Positions 23,130-33,904 of a stretch of DNA of 64,000 nt are shown piece by piece (within the stretch, counting starts at the first letter, position 1; each line of letters starts with the position of its first letter). The position numbers and the translations under genes are program-made. Source of the stretch: Monodelphis domestica (taxonomy: Eukaryota > Chordata > Mammalia > Didelphimorphia > Didelphidae); NCBI RefSeq assembly GCF_027887165.1, contig NC_077233.1:227688872-227752871 (forward strand), given 5' to 3'. Under the pieces are notes generated by a model. It did no database searches, was not told where the DNA came from, and worked only from the letters and a program-made list of their open reading frames with translations.

Positions 23130-24185
23130 AGAACCCAAAGAAATGATTATGCCTGCCCCCAATTTAATAATTAAATTATCAATTCAATAGTTATCCTTTC
23201 TACAAACAGTTATAATATCCAACACATAAAAGAAAGTTAAGTGCAATGAAAGTCAACCAGTCATGATGTTCTCATTTCTCAAACCTCCTTTATATTAATA
23301 ATCTTTTCTATGTAGAGAAGGAATGGCAATGGCAAAAAATACACAGCATAAATTGGGAAGTGGGGGCATTTCTTGGACCACTTCATCCCTAAATACAGGT
23401 AAATATAGTTGTGCCTATTTAACACTTAAACATATTAAACATGAGAAGCATGAGAAAGGCATTAAGGAACTTATGTGAACTCAAAGTCAAGATATGCAGC
23501 TGCTATTCTTTGGCCATAAATTATTCAACCATCTGACACTTTTCTCCACAGCTATTACCCCAGTTTATATTCACTTGAGGCAATCTTTGTAAATGTAGAC
23601 CTTCAGCCTTTTAGAGCCCCAAGGGGTTAAGCAGAAAAAAAGATCAGATAACCAAAGGAAGTGGTTTCTGTTTAATAAGACATTAGCTCCACTAACAAAG
23701 CAAGGGGTGTGGAAACTGTTGTTTATACTATGTCCTCCCATCTCAGCACAAGAATAATCAACTTAATGGAAAGAAGAAAACAAGAAAGATATTTTTTCTA
23801 TAATCTTTTTTGATCACATAAGACAACTATTTTGTTTCCCATAAAGCAACCTTTGGTGTCACCATCACTGGCAATACTGAGATGGAAGGACCAAGGGTCT
23901 GACCTACTGTGTCATTTCCTGTGTTCTTATGGAAATACTGGCTTGTGATAGAGCTCAAACTCACAGTTTATACATGAAAAAATTACAGTTTATTATTTTT
24001 ATTTTTCAAATAACAAGTTTTGAAAAATTAATTTGTCCTCAATTTCCCCTTGCTCATTAAGGAAAAAAAAATACTGACAAATACCTCATTATGTATTTAC
24101 TGGCAAAACAAATTCCCACAAACTTAGCAAAGTACAAAAATATATCCCTCCCTCTGTGCATTTTAAGTTCATCTCTCTAGTAGAA
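23130..24185. other. Unique intergenic sequence, no feature seen
   Basis: About 1 kb without a recognisable gene or repeat. Confidence 0.4.
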
Positions 24186-24186
24186 G

Positions 24187-24740
24187 GTGAATGAGCTGTT
24201 ACATTCTCATTTTTGGTTTATCATTGCATTTCTCAGAATCTTAAAGTCTTTCAAAGTTTTTAATCATATAAATTGTTCACCTAGTTCTGCTCATTTTACT
24301 CAACATCATTTCTTTTTATTTATTTTTTTATTGATAAAAACCCTTACCTTCTGTCTTAGAATCAATATTGTGTTTTGGTTCCAAGGCAGAAGAGTGGTAA
24401 GGGCTAGGCAATGAGGGTTAAGTGACTTGCCTAGGGTCACACAGCTGGGAAGTGTCTGAGGCCAGGTTTGAACCCAGGACCTCCTGTCATTAGGCCTGGC
24501 TTTCAATCCACTGAGCTACCCAGCTGCCCCCTCAGCATCATTTCTTAAATGTCTTCCCGGTTTCCTCTGGAATTGTCCATTTCATAATTTATTATTGTGC
24601 ATTAATATTCCATTACATTCCATAATTTGTTTAGTCATTACCCAATAGACTGAAAAGCCTCTTCTGATTTTTATCTTTTAGCTACTCTGATTTTTTTGTA
24701 AAAATAGATCCTTCTCTTTCTTTGATATGTTTGGATAGAG
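24187..24740 (-). mobile_element. Old L1 fragment split by a SINE
   Basis: The parts 24187-24313 and 24535-24740 read as inverted L1 3' sequence (ttcacctagttctgctcatt; tattccattacattccataa) and join across the SINE at the duplicated catcatttctt. Confidence 0.65.
24314..24530 (-). repeat. Marsupial CORE-SINE (SINE1 type) with 11-bp TSD
   Basis: Full-length inverted SINE from the T-run through tggttccaaggcagaagagt, gacttgcctagggtcacaca and gagctacccagctgccccct. The flanking catcatttctt occurs on both sides (about 24304-24314 and 24536-24546). Confidence 0.92.
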
Positions 24741-24744
24741 AACT

Positions 24745-25140
24745 TAAAGTAGGCATTCTAAAAGATAAGTAGCAAAGAGATATCTTAGTGTGGGAGAACC
24801 TGACCAAATATTCTCTCAAATAAATGCATCTTTAAAGGATATTCTCATGAGCTGCATTGTTATACATATAATGCTCTAAAGTATAGAAGAAGACCTCCAG
24901 CACATTGTGAAGATGTTATATTAAATATATGTGGGAAAATATGTACAATCATCACTTGGGTAAAAAGGTGTATATGGGTTGTAATTTTTGTATCTGAAGG
25001 AGATATTGATAATTTGATTAATGATTTAAAATTTTAATAAGGCCACTGATCTAGTAAAGTATTATTTTTAGCAATTATAATAAAATAATAAAGAAATCAT
25101 TTTTAAAATGTTCCCTTCCATTTCTTCTTGAAATACACCA
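24745..25140. other. Unassigned intergenic sequence
   Basis: AT-rich, with no gene or confident repeat. Confidence 0.35.
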
Positions 25141-25145
25141 TCAAA

Positions 25146-25300
25146 GGGCAGTTAGGTAGCTCAGTGGATAGAGAACTAGGCCTGGAGTCAAGAAGTCCTG
25201 GGTTCAGATGTGATCTCAGACACTTCCTAGCTGTGTGACCCTGAGCAAATCATTTAACCTCTTTAATTGTCCTGCCCTTATAGCTCGTCTGTCTTTGATT
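25146..25300 (+). repeat. CORE-SINE, 5' half (split by ERV)
   Basis: Head gggcagttaggtagctcagt, body ggcctggagtcaagaagtcc, core gtgtgaccctgagcaaatca, broken at gtctttgatt. The 3' half is at 30172-30222. Confidence 0.9.
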
Positions 25301-25589
25301 TGTATAATTGAAAATCTGTTACCCTAAAAAAAGAACTACATTTCCCGAGAGACCACTGTCATTATGAACTTCCTATAGACAGAGGATATAATGTGAGGAT
25401 GGAGAGAGTCCTGCCTCTTCTTGGGCTTGCAGCCAGAGGTGATGGTGGTGAGTGGGGATTTTTAAAATGACTAACCAGCCATGGGCACATGGTTTTATTT
25501 TGTACCCATTTTATTCCTTGATTACTAATGATCTTTAATAAACCTCTGTAAAATATAATATTTCTATTATTAGAGATTTAATTTTTACA
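25301..25589 (+). repeat. ERV 5' LTR
   Basis: 289 bp from TGTA to TACA. It contains gaggatataatg as a TATA-like element near 25385 and an aataaa polyadenylation signal near 25538 followed by the U5-like end. It matches the 3' LTR at 29704 closely over the first 260 bases (for example tgtataattgaaaatctgtt in both). Confidence 0.88.
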
Positions 25590-25591
25590 TT

Positions 25592-25609
25592 TGGCAACCA
25601 AAAGGGATA
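25592..25609 (+). other. Retroviral primer-binding site
   Basis: The first TGG two bases after the 5' LTR CA end begins tggcaaccaaaagggata. Position and the initial TGG are as expected for a tRNA-primed PBS; I cannot assign the tRNA with confidence. Confidence 0.6.
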
Positions 25610-25622
25610 AGGAACTCACTCA

Positions 25623-25828
25623 TTTTTTTTTAAACTCTTATCTTCCATCTTGGAGTCAATACTGTGTATTGGCTCCAAAGCAGAAGAGTGGTAAGGGCTA
25701 GGCAATGATGGTCAAGTGACTTGTCCAGGGTCACACAGCTGGGAAGTGGCTGAAGCCAGATTTGAACCTAGGACCTCCCATCTCTAGGCCTAGTTCTCAA
25801 TACCCTGAGCTACCCAGCTGCCCACTCT
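25623..25828 (-). repeat. Marsupial CORE-SINE inserted in ERV leader
   Basis: Inverted SINE1 from a T-run through tggctccaaagcagaagagt, gacttgtccagggtcacaca and gagctacccagctgcccact. Near-identical flanks ctcactca and ctctctca are its TSD. It shows the ERV is older than this SINE insertion. Confidence 0.9.
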
Positions 25829-26426
25829 CTCAATTTTTTTTAAGATAGCCTAGATAATTTTTTAAAGCCACATTTCTCTTGCCAAGGCTTTTTGCCCACC
25901 CCACCCACCCTCTCAAACTCCAACTCTCTTTGGAGCTGCTGATTTTTTTTCTTTTCCTTTTCCTTTTTCTTTTTCTTTTCCTACTTTTTGCCCAGTTGCT
26001 TGCTCTCCCTACTGACCAGGCTATTTTTAGCCAGGGGACTCTTGGTGAAGAAGAGATAAGCTGCTTCTCTCACCCAACTGCTTGAGTCCTTCATTCTTTG
26101 TTCCTCCTTCATTCCTCATTCCTTGCTGCTGACTCTGGTGTTGCTGATACTGCTTCCTCCAGCCCCTGTCCCCAAGTGATCATCTGGTTCTCAGTCCCAG
26201 ACCCCCAGTAGCTCTGCTTCTAAAATCATCCTCCAACCAGACCCTGACCCCTACTTCTATTGATGATTGCTGCCACCAAGAAGCTAGGAGTCATGGTAGA
26301 TGGTAAAAACTCCCCTTAGGCAACAATTAGCCTCCACGTAGCAGGGTACCTTGGAAGGGTGGGAGGGACGAGAAGAAGGAAGAGACCCTTCCAAACAGGA
26401 AGTTGATTACAAGCACAGTGTATTCT

Positions 26427-26615
26427 ATGAAACAGCTTCTGTCATTCATGAGTGTACTGATCCTTTTACTTATCTTACCCGAGATTCAGGGGAGAAATTC
26501 ATCTCCCTGCAACTCTTTGCCATTTGGGCCTGCCCAGTTTGAGATTCCTAAAATCCATGTTCTCCCTCGCAACGGAAGATTCCACAGTACTGACAAAAGG
26601 AATCTGAATGGATAG
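26427..26615 (+). pseudogene. Short signal-peptide-like ORF inside ERV
   Basis: 62 codons from an ATG at 26427 (an in-frame ATG lies 8 codons upstream at 26403). The N-terminus is MKQLLSFMSVLILLLILPEI, a Lys-containing n-region followed by about 14 hydrophobic residues, then QG and RNSSPCN, with an NSS glycosylation sequon just after the likely cleavage site. The rest has one Cys and no membrane segment. Its place downstream of the leader, with no gag/pol between, fits the start of a truncated envelope reading frame, here stopped early. Capture of a host secreted gene is a less likely alternative. No homolog was recognised. Confidence 0.4.
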
Positions 26616-26619
26616 AGAA

Positions 26620-27828
26620 AGGAATTTTAAGAGACTCAAAGTGAAGATTTTAAGCCTTTTCAGACTCCACTATTTTTATGAAAGTCTCTGTATTTTATTT
26701 TGCTGATTGTTTTAATATTTAATTTTGTTGTTTTAAGTTCATATATTAATGTGTTTGATATTGTTCTATTACACTGAATCATTTTAAACTACTATATTTT
26801 AAATATTAGATATATTCTGTTACCTTTCTCCAGTGGCTACTAAATAAAATATTGTAAAAGCCCATAAACGGGTTTTTTTTTTTCCATTTTTCATTTGCTA
26901 ATTGTCACATAGATGATGGATGGACTCAACCTGGCTAACAACCTTTAAAGAATTTAATAAGATAAGAATTTAATGGTGATTCTAAGGGATCTTCAGAAAT
27001 AATTTAAATTAACTATTGGTTTCTGAATGAATGAGTTTTTTATATTTATATTTTAAAGAATGCTGTATAAAAGGTAGAGAAACAAAGAAATGTTCCTACC
27101 AAGGTGTTTCTATGAATCAGGAAGCTGAAAAAAGAGCTCCTGAAAAAAGTCTTCAATTTAATTTACTTCCACCAGAACAATCTAGATTGATGATGTTCTA
27201 GACCCAAATATGTTTTACTTTGTTTAAAAATATATTTGGCAAGGTTGAAAGATTTGCTGTCTGTAAAAATTGTGACAAATATCCATCAGTTCATAGGGTT
27301 TTTTTTAATGATATACAGCAACTTATGTGAAATATGATAGTGGGTTTGTTTGCTATTGTAATTAACTGGGCTATTGTGAATTTGGGGGACTGATACTTTT
27401 TGAATGTGCTTTACATTCTGTACTACTGTTCTTTATAAAAAACTGTTACTTTGTGAAAATCATTTGCTTGCACTCATAGTGAATCATGGCCAGGTTTGAA
27501 GAGGAAATGGATCTCATTTTTTTAAGAAACCTTTGTATTCTACCTTTCCTTAGCTGACACAGAGTGTCAATGATTGTAAGCTATATATATATATATATTT
27601 TTAATTTTTTTATTATTGTTTTTGCTTGGATATGCAATGCACTATTTCAGTTTTATTTTTTCTTTCTTTTTTGTATTTGAAGCACATGTCACCAGTATTG
27701 AGATTTTCTTTTAACTTTTTTGATTTTGCAGTAATATAAATTTAAAATATATTTGCTATAATATTAATGCATACTCAAGAATCTTGAGACTATAAAAATG
27801 ATGCCACTGATTGTTTAAAAAAATTATG
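26620..27828 (+). other. ERV internal remnant, non-coding
   Basis: AT-rich sequence with no open frame of note, lying between the short ORF and the L1 insertion. Continues after the L1 at 28699-29695. It holds a (TA)n run near 27582-27599. Confidence 0.5.
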
Positions 27829-28692
27829 TTCACCTCACACCTAGCAGATTGGCTAACATGACAGCTATGGAAAGTAATGAATGCTGGAGGGGATGTGGCA
27901 AAGTGGGGACATTAATTCATTGCTGGTGGAGTTGTGAATTGATCCAACCATTCTGGAGGGCAATTTGGAACTATGCCCAAAGGGCGATAAAAGAATGTCT
28001 ACCCTTTGATCCAGCCATAGCACTGCTGGGCTTGTACCCCAAAGAGATAATGGACAAAAAGACTCGTACAAAAATATTCATAGCTGCGCTCTTTGTGGTG
28101 GCCAAAAATTGGAAAACAAGGGGATGCCCTTCAATTGGAGAATGGCTGAACAAATTGTGGTATATGTTGGTGATGGAATACTATTGTGCTAAAAGGAATA
28201 ATAAAGTGGAGGAATTCCATGGAGACTGGAACAACCTCCAGGAAGTGATGCAGAGCGAAAGGAGCAGAACTAGGAAAACATTATACACAGAGACTGATAC
28301 ATTGTGGTACAATCGAAGGTGATGGACTTCTCCATTAGTCTCAATGCAATTTCCCTGAACAATCTGCAGGGATCTAAAAAAAATAACTACCCACAAGCAG
28401 AGGATAAACTGTGGGAGTAAAAACACCTATGAAAAGCAACTGCTTGACTACAGGGTTGGAGGAGATAAGACTGAGGAGAGACTCTAAATGAACACTATAA
28501 TGCAAATTCCAACAACAGGGAAATGGGTTCGAGTCAAGAACACATGTGATAACCAGTGGAATCATGCGTCTGCTATGGGAGAGGGAAAGGCGGGGGGGGG
28601 GGGGGTGAAGGGGAGGGGAGGAAAAGAAAATGATCTTTGTTTCCAGTGAATAATGTATGAAAACGACCAAATAAAATAATGTTTAAAAAAAA
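27829..28692 (+). mobile_element. 5'-truncated L1 inside ERV
   Basis: Starts ttcacctcacacctagcaga and encodes an open 157-codon ORF2 C-terminus (27849-28322) with [45 protein letters not shown] and KIFIAALFVVAKNWK, all standard L1 ORF2 C-terminal motifs. The 3'UTR has a 14-base G run (about 28592) and ends aaataaaataatg plus A-tail. Flanking A7-ttatg (27817-27828) and A8-tttatg (28685-28698) look like an imperfect TSD. The intact frame suggests a fairly recent insertion. Confidence 0.93.
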
Positions 28693-28698
28693 TTTATG

Positions 28699-29695
28699 GG
28701 ACTTTGCTTAATAATTCTGTCTGATTCTAGGACAAGAGAATACAAAAAGAGCCATTGCCATTGCACAGTGCCAAGGAAGGACAAAGCTAAACTGCATAGT
28801 GCCAATCAAGCACAAGGTCAAAGAGACCAACCAATCCTGATGGGATTGATGAAAATTTTGAGTCAAGACAAGAGGACTTAAACTTGTTTGGGGTTCAAGG
28901 TTGCAGCTGTTTAACATGTGTTAAAGGCAGGTCTTCCTTGTCCCACATTCTACCAAGTATCTCAAATTTGGCTGCTACCTGGCTCCTATAATCTAATCCC
29001 TTTTCTGTCTTTCATGGTGTGGCAAACTTGCTATAGTCCTGGCTACTGATTGGGTAAATGTGTAATTGCTTAAATCACTTTAATTGGGCCCTAATTCAAG
29101 GACCTGTCATAGATTTATTTTCCTTTAGTTGGAAATTTTTACACATAAGACTTTGATAGTCTAGATTTCATCCACAAATTATCTTCTCTTTTATTTGGAT
29201 TTTTTTTGATGTTTTGATTTCTCTGCCAATTGATTCATATACCTCATAACTCAGCCATGCATTCCTAAGTGATCCCCGTGTTATTCATTCACTTTTTTCA
29301 GGGGGGTATGTATGATTATTATTATTTTAAATTGCAAAGTTTAAATTCTTTTTGAGAGTAATTTTAAATTAAAAAACATTCTACCTCTCCAAATCCAGGA
29401 AATGAACTCTTCAAAGAAGGCACCATGAAGATGCCTCCACAGTCCACAAGCTGCACCAGGAGATCCAGAGTGACCTTTGGGATGTGGTTATGTGAACTGT
29501 GTAGGGCTGAATGCATTTGTTTTGTATGCATATACTTATGCCAAAGGGGACTGACCTGACCTGTTACTGGCTTTTTGTCAATGTGCCTAGCAATCCTTGG
29601 TTTTGTTCTCTTTTCCTCTTATCCTCAAATTCTTGTAATTTCAAAGTTGGTATGTTTACAAGACCCACTGGAGAAACTAGTCTTCCTCAGCTCTC
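28699..29695 (+). other. ERV internal remnant, 3' part
   Basis: No convincing reading frame. The region just before the 3' LTR (29397-29695) is somewhat GC-richer and may be the decayed end of an envelope region, but no motif supports that directly. Confidence 0.4.
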
Positions 29696-29703
29696 AGGGG
29701 GAA
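29696..29703 (+). other. Retroviral polypurine tract
   Basis: AGGGGGAA immediately upstream of the TG that opens the 3' LTR, the standard plus-strand priming site. Confidence 0.7.
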
Positions 29704-30171
29704 TGTATAATTGAAAATCTGTTACCCTAAAAAAAGAACTACATTTTCCGAGAGCCCACTGACTTCCTGTTATTACGTACTTTCTGTAGATAGAGGATAT
29801 AATGAGAGGACAGGGAGAGTCCCACCTCTTCGTGGGCTTGCAGCCAGAGGTGATGGTGGTGAGTGGGGATTTTAAAAATGGCTAATCAGCCATGGGCATG
29901 TGGTTTTATTTTGTACCCTCTTTATTCCTTGATTACTAATGATTGTTAATAAACCTCTGTAAAATATAATATTTTTATTATTATTTATTTTTTATATTTT
30001 AATTTAATATATAATATATATTTATTTTCATAAATATATAAATATAAAAATAAATAAAATATATTTATTAATATATAATATATTTATATTTATTTAATAT
30101 AATATAATATATAATATATAAAAATACTATATATTTTTATAATTTATTATTATAGAGATTTAATTTTTATA
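29704..30171 (+). repeat. ERV 3' LTR with AT-rich expansion
   Basis: Starts tgtataattgaaaatctgtt as in the 5' LTR and follows it to ataatatttttattatt. It then carries about 180 bp of extra A/T-only sequence (about 29968-30150) before rejoining at agagatttaattttta. The last dinucleotide is TA where the 5' LTR has CA. Confidence 0.85.
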
Positions 30172-30222
30172 GACTCAATACTTATTATGAATTCCAAGAC
30201 AAAAGGTAAGGGTTTAAAAATC
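30172..30222 (+). repeat. CORE-SINE, 3' half (split by ERV)
   Basis: gactcaatacttattatgaa, then ttccaagacaaaaggtaagg and an A-rich end, which is exactly the SINE tail missing from the copy at 25146-25300. Confidence 0.88.
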
Positions 30223-30284
30223 AAACCAAAACACAGCAAAACATAAAACTTATCTAATGTGATTGCCCTCAATACTTACGGACT

Positions 30285-30462
30285 AAGGGTTAGGTAGTAG
30301 TAGTAGATAGAGTATCAGCTCTGGAGTCAGGAGGACCAAGCTTCACATCTGGCCTCAGATACTTCTTATCTGGGTCACTGAATCTCATTTGCCTAGCCCT
30401 TTTTCTTTTGTCTTAGAGTTGCTACTAAGATAGAAAGTAAGGTTTTTTAAAAAATGACTTAA
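30285..30462 (+). repeat. Marsupial CORE-SINE (SINE1 type)
   Basis: ctctggagtcaggaggacca, acatctggcctcagatactt, then gtcttagagttgctactaag and an A-rich tail. Confidence 0.78.
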
Positions 30463-30594
30463 GAACTAACAATGTGAGAATTTTTTGAAACCTCAATGAA
30501 CTACAAATCACAACCTAAAAATTCTTAATAGATCATTAGATCATAGGGATTGTTTTCTGAAGAATCATTCATCTACATCATCAGACTTGTTCAA

Positions 30595-30745
30595 TGAATG
30601 AATGAATGAAAATGCATTTATTAAATATTTACTATGTGCTAGTCACTGTGCTGGTGCTGGACATAGTGGGGATGCACACACAAACAAGTAACACAGTCTT
30701 TGACCTCAAAGAGCTTATATTCTAATAGGAAAAGACAACACCTGG
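30595..30745 (-). repeat. L2/MIR-type 3'-end repeat
   Basis: Plus strand has (tgaa)n then tttattaaatatttactatg, tgctagtcactgtgctggtg and gacctcaaagagcttatatt, an order recurring at 39725, 42490 and 62345. Orientation is by analogy with the inverted L2 terminus. Confidence 0.55.
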
Positions 30746-30829
30746 CAGGGAGTGGGGCCCAAGAAAGAATATTTTGGATAAGGAAGTCAGAAGGAATGAT
30801 GACTGGAATCATAGGACAAGAGACTAATA

Positions 30830-31065
30830 TGTCTTTTTTTTTAGGAATAGCATTTTATTATTTATTAATTATTTATCAACCATATTAATATAATTATTTT
30901 AATCAATGCTTATTAATAATTTATTAATTAGTTAGCAATTATATTACTTACATATCATTATAATTAATCCATCAGAGCTAATATATATATACATTTATAT
31001 ATATATATATGTATATGTATATATGTGTTATTTAAAGAGAACACTTTAAGATTTGTAAAACTCAT
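30830..31065. repeat. AT-rich low-complexity sequence
   Basis: Almost entirely A/T with ttattaattatttat-type and (tata)n stretches near 30980-31030. Confidence 0.8.
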
Positions 31066-31067
31066 AT

Positions 31068-31130
31068 ACAGAGTCTCCCCATAAGTCTTAATTTGCTATT
31101 AAAGCTTAAAAGTGAACTAAGACTTTTTGG
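31068..31130. mobile_element. Possible decayed mariner-like hairpin MITE
   Basis: ccccataagtctta on the left and aactaagactttttgg on the right are imperfect inverted repeats around ctattaaagctt, echoing the much better copy at 40264-40354. Confidence 0.4.
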
Positions 31131-31232
31131 TGTTTTGTTTTTTAAACCCTTACCTTCTGTCTTAGAGTCGATACTATGTATTGGTTCCAAGGCAGAAGAG
31201 TGGTAAGGACTAGGCAATGGGAGTTGTGACTT
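31131..31232 (-). repeat. CORE-SINE fragment
   Basis: T-run, aacccttaccttctgtctta, tattggttccaaggcagaag, truncated at gggagttgtgacttg. Confidence 0.82.
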
Positions 31233-31429
31233 GTATAGAAATATAATATAGAAAATAGTCCATAAAGGATGTATTTGGACTAGGCTGAAATAAGAAAAAG
31301 TAGATGCCCACCAATAAGAAGTCCAGGATTTCAGGAGAAGGAGCTTGAGTTCAGGGTCAATGGTGAGGACATTGGTACTGGTCGAAAACTGGTTGGAACT
31401 TAATAGTCTAAGGAGTTGATAGTGACCTA

Positions 31430-31545
31430 GAGCACTTGGAGGTTAAGTGATTTGCTCGTAGTGGCAAAGTATATGGTAGAAGCATATCTTGAAGCTGCCC
31501 CTAGTCCTAAGTTTTGAGGACAATCACATTAGATGCCTTTTTTCC
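31430..31545 (-). repeat. Possible MIR-type fragment
   Basis: gaggttaagtgatttgctcg is followed by a decayed cactatgc-like head. Weak. Confidence 0.35.
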
Positions 31546-31561
31546 TTTGGACTCTGATGCT

Positions 31562-31589
31562 GTGTTTTGTTTTGTTTTGTTTTGTTTTG
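31562..31589. repeat. (TTTTG)n
   Basis: Five to six ttttg units, grown from the inverted A-tail of the adjoining SINE. Confidence 0.85.
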
Positions 31590-31728
31590 AAGTCCTTATT
31601 CTTTGTCTTGGAATCGATAATAAGTATTGATTCCAAGACAGAAGAGCCATAAGGGTAGGAAAATTGATGTTAAATGATTTGCCCAGGGTCACACAGCTAG
31701 GAATCTTCCTAATTTAGAGGTCAGTTCT
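31590..31728 (-). repeat. CORE-SINE (SINE1 type)
   Basis: tgtcttggaatcgataataa, ttccaagacagaagagccat, gatttgcccagggtcacaca. Confidence 0.8.
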
Positions 31729-31795
31729 CTATTTTCATGTAAATATTCCATTGCTACAGAACTTAGTAGAGTTTCTTTTCTTTTTTCTTTTTTTT

Positions 31796-31986
31796 TAAAA
31801 TCCCTTACCTTTTATTTTGGAACTTGGAACTATCAGTTCCAAGGCAGAAGAGCAAGAGCTAGGCAATTGAGGTTAAGTGACTTGTCCATGGACTCATAGC
31901 TAGGAAGTGTCTGAGGTCAGATTTGAACCCATGTTCTCCTTACTGTAGGCCTAGCTTTCTATCTATGGAGCCCCTAACTGTCCCAA
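31796..31986 (-). repeat. CORE-SINE (SINE1 type)
   Basis: cccttaccttttattttgga, agttccaaggcagaagagca, ttgaggttaagtgacttgtc and an inverted head near 31975. Confidence 0.8.
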
Positions 31987-31989
31987 CGG

Positions 31990-33900
31990 GTACTGTTCAC
32001 ACTATTCACACACACACACATTTAGTGCCTACCACTATGTAAATACTTAAAAATATTTTGAATGAATAAATCAATAAATAGTGTCCCATTTTTTTCAGAT
32101 ATCCACCATGAATTGTTTTATCAACAGAATTTTGGTACCTGGATTTCAAGGTTAAACCCTTGAAACTTCCATGTATATATATATTATGGTCTTAACTTCC
32201 ATGACTAGCTCAGAATTTTCAAATATAAAAATAATTTTTAGATATTAGAGATTTATGGCTTCATTTTCATTTTCTTCCCTTAGAAACAAAGTGAATTATT
32301 TTTTTGCATTGAACCATTAGCCACACTGAGACATATGAATCCTAGTACAGAAACTATATAGAATTTTCAGTCTTTGAATAATTTACAAGTTTCTGCACTG
32401 AACAAGTTTTTTTCCCCCTGTAAGAAAACATAGTTTTTCAGTTATTTGACTCAGTATTTGAGGTACTACTCTTGAGAAAAAGTAAAATTGTTTGAATGAA
32501 TTAGTTAACGCTGCATGATAGTCAGTGAGTATATATTATGAAGCTTGTGTAAGAATTAAGTGCCTCTGAGGTGATAGTAGTATGGAGGTTAGTTTGGGGA
32601 AAGCATAAGGGGGATAAGGAATAGTATAGTATAGAATATATAGAATATAGAAGTATAGAATAGCATAATCATGTTATAAGCTCAGAATTATAATAACATA
32701 AGCATGTTATAAGCTACTATGTTCAGGAATAAATAATATTCTTTTTAACTTTATCAGCAAGGTGGTAACTATGAGCAATATGAAAATGAATATGTTATGA
32801 ATCATTTATGACTGAATGTTTGTTCTCAGGGGAATGACATGATAACAAATCCAGGTTTAAATAATTCACACAGGAAGAAAAACCAAAAAATGTCAAAATG
32901 GTAAATAAACAGAATTTTGACTAGAGGGAAAGATAAGCTTCAAGACAATGAGAAATATGATAAATTAGAGATGTTAGAACAGTCTGATGTTTTGTCTCGA
33001 AGACTGAAATAGAATGAGCCATTTATAAGTCACTCAACAGTTAACAAAAGAAGACTTTCAGAACAGAGAAGGTATAGTCACTAAGAATATATATAGCTTT
33101 GATTCATCTGAGCACAGCTTTTTAATATTATTGGTCATTCTGATGTTATGTGGTCGGAATCTTAAGGGTCACATGAGCTCTAGCTCCTTCTGGTAGTTTT
33201 TGTACTCGGATAACCAGGAGGCTACATTAGTAGCCTGAACTATAATCCCTTGAGCCAATTAAATCTTGAGGACAATTTCAATACCTTTTAAGTAGTGGGC
33301 ATGGAGTGGGACAATTGCATATTACTCCTATAACATTCCACTCCTAGGTGGTAAGGTTCTAAAAGTCTTCTAGAGGACCTTCTACCACTTACATGGCTTT
33401 AGAGCTGTTATTAGGCAAATTTGACCTTGGGAATGCAAGAAGTCTAACACAAGCAGTACTGAAGAATGAAAAGAAAAACTGCAATGGAAAAGTAACCAAG
33501 GCAAATCAGGAAAGAGGCCCCTGAAGAAGGAATCACCAAATACGGAGGAAAGAAGTCCAGAAATCCCAGGCTTAACTTCTCACTTTTGAAAGATGGAGGC
33601 TTGTATCTTATCAATCTGTCCACAGTGTGACCAATGCCAAATCTTTGCAGTTCATGGTTCTCAACGTAAAGAGATAATGATGAGCAGGAGCAAAGCTAGT
33701 GCATCAAAAATAGAGCTCAAATGATGACACTTTCCTGTAGTCACCACTCATCATTATGGGTCAGGGTCATCTGCAATATGGTAGCTGTGAAATTATTATC
33801 CACTTTATGAGTGGCCCCAATACCAAGAATTACTATCCATTGCGTTACCTTCCTTTGACCACCTGTCAGGATCTTAACACCAAATCTTTGCTCCATTAGA
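31990..33900. other. Unassigned intergenic sequence
   Basis: About 1.9 kb with no coding feature. A local duplication, catgttataagct, occurs at about 32672 and 32707. The part from 33120 to 33900 (for example ccactcctaggtggtaaggt near 33339) has the texture of decayed retroviral internal sequence, but I cannot place it. Confidence 0.35.
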
Positions 33901-33904
33901 GGAC

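Larger units (their letters stand above)
25301..30171 (+). mobile_element. Endogenous retrovirus, two LTRs, internally deleted
   Basis: A 4.87-kb insertion bounded by two similar direct LTRs (25301-25589 and 29704-30171) splits a SINE whose halves abut it on both sides. The target duplication is 4 bp (gatt on the left, gact on the right, one substitution). A TGG-initiated PBS follows the 5' LTR and an AGGGGGAA polypurine tract precedes the 3' LTR. The LTR/PBS layout and 4-bp TSD suit a class I (gamma-like) element. After removing a later SINE (25623-25828) and L1 (27829-28692), only about 3 kb of internal sequence remains. I see no gag, protease, RT or integrase reading frame, so it is a non-autonomous or heavily deleted copy. 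Confidence 0.85.

Noticed and set aside
27849..28322. 157-codon plus ORF as a host gene
   Set aside because: Its CWRGCGK, HCWWSC and [14 protein letters not shown] motifs are L1 ORF2.
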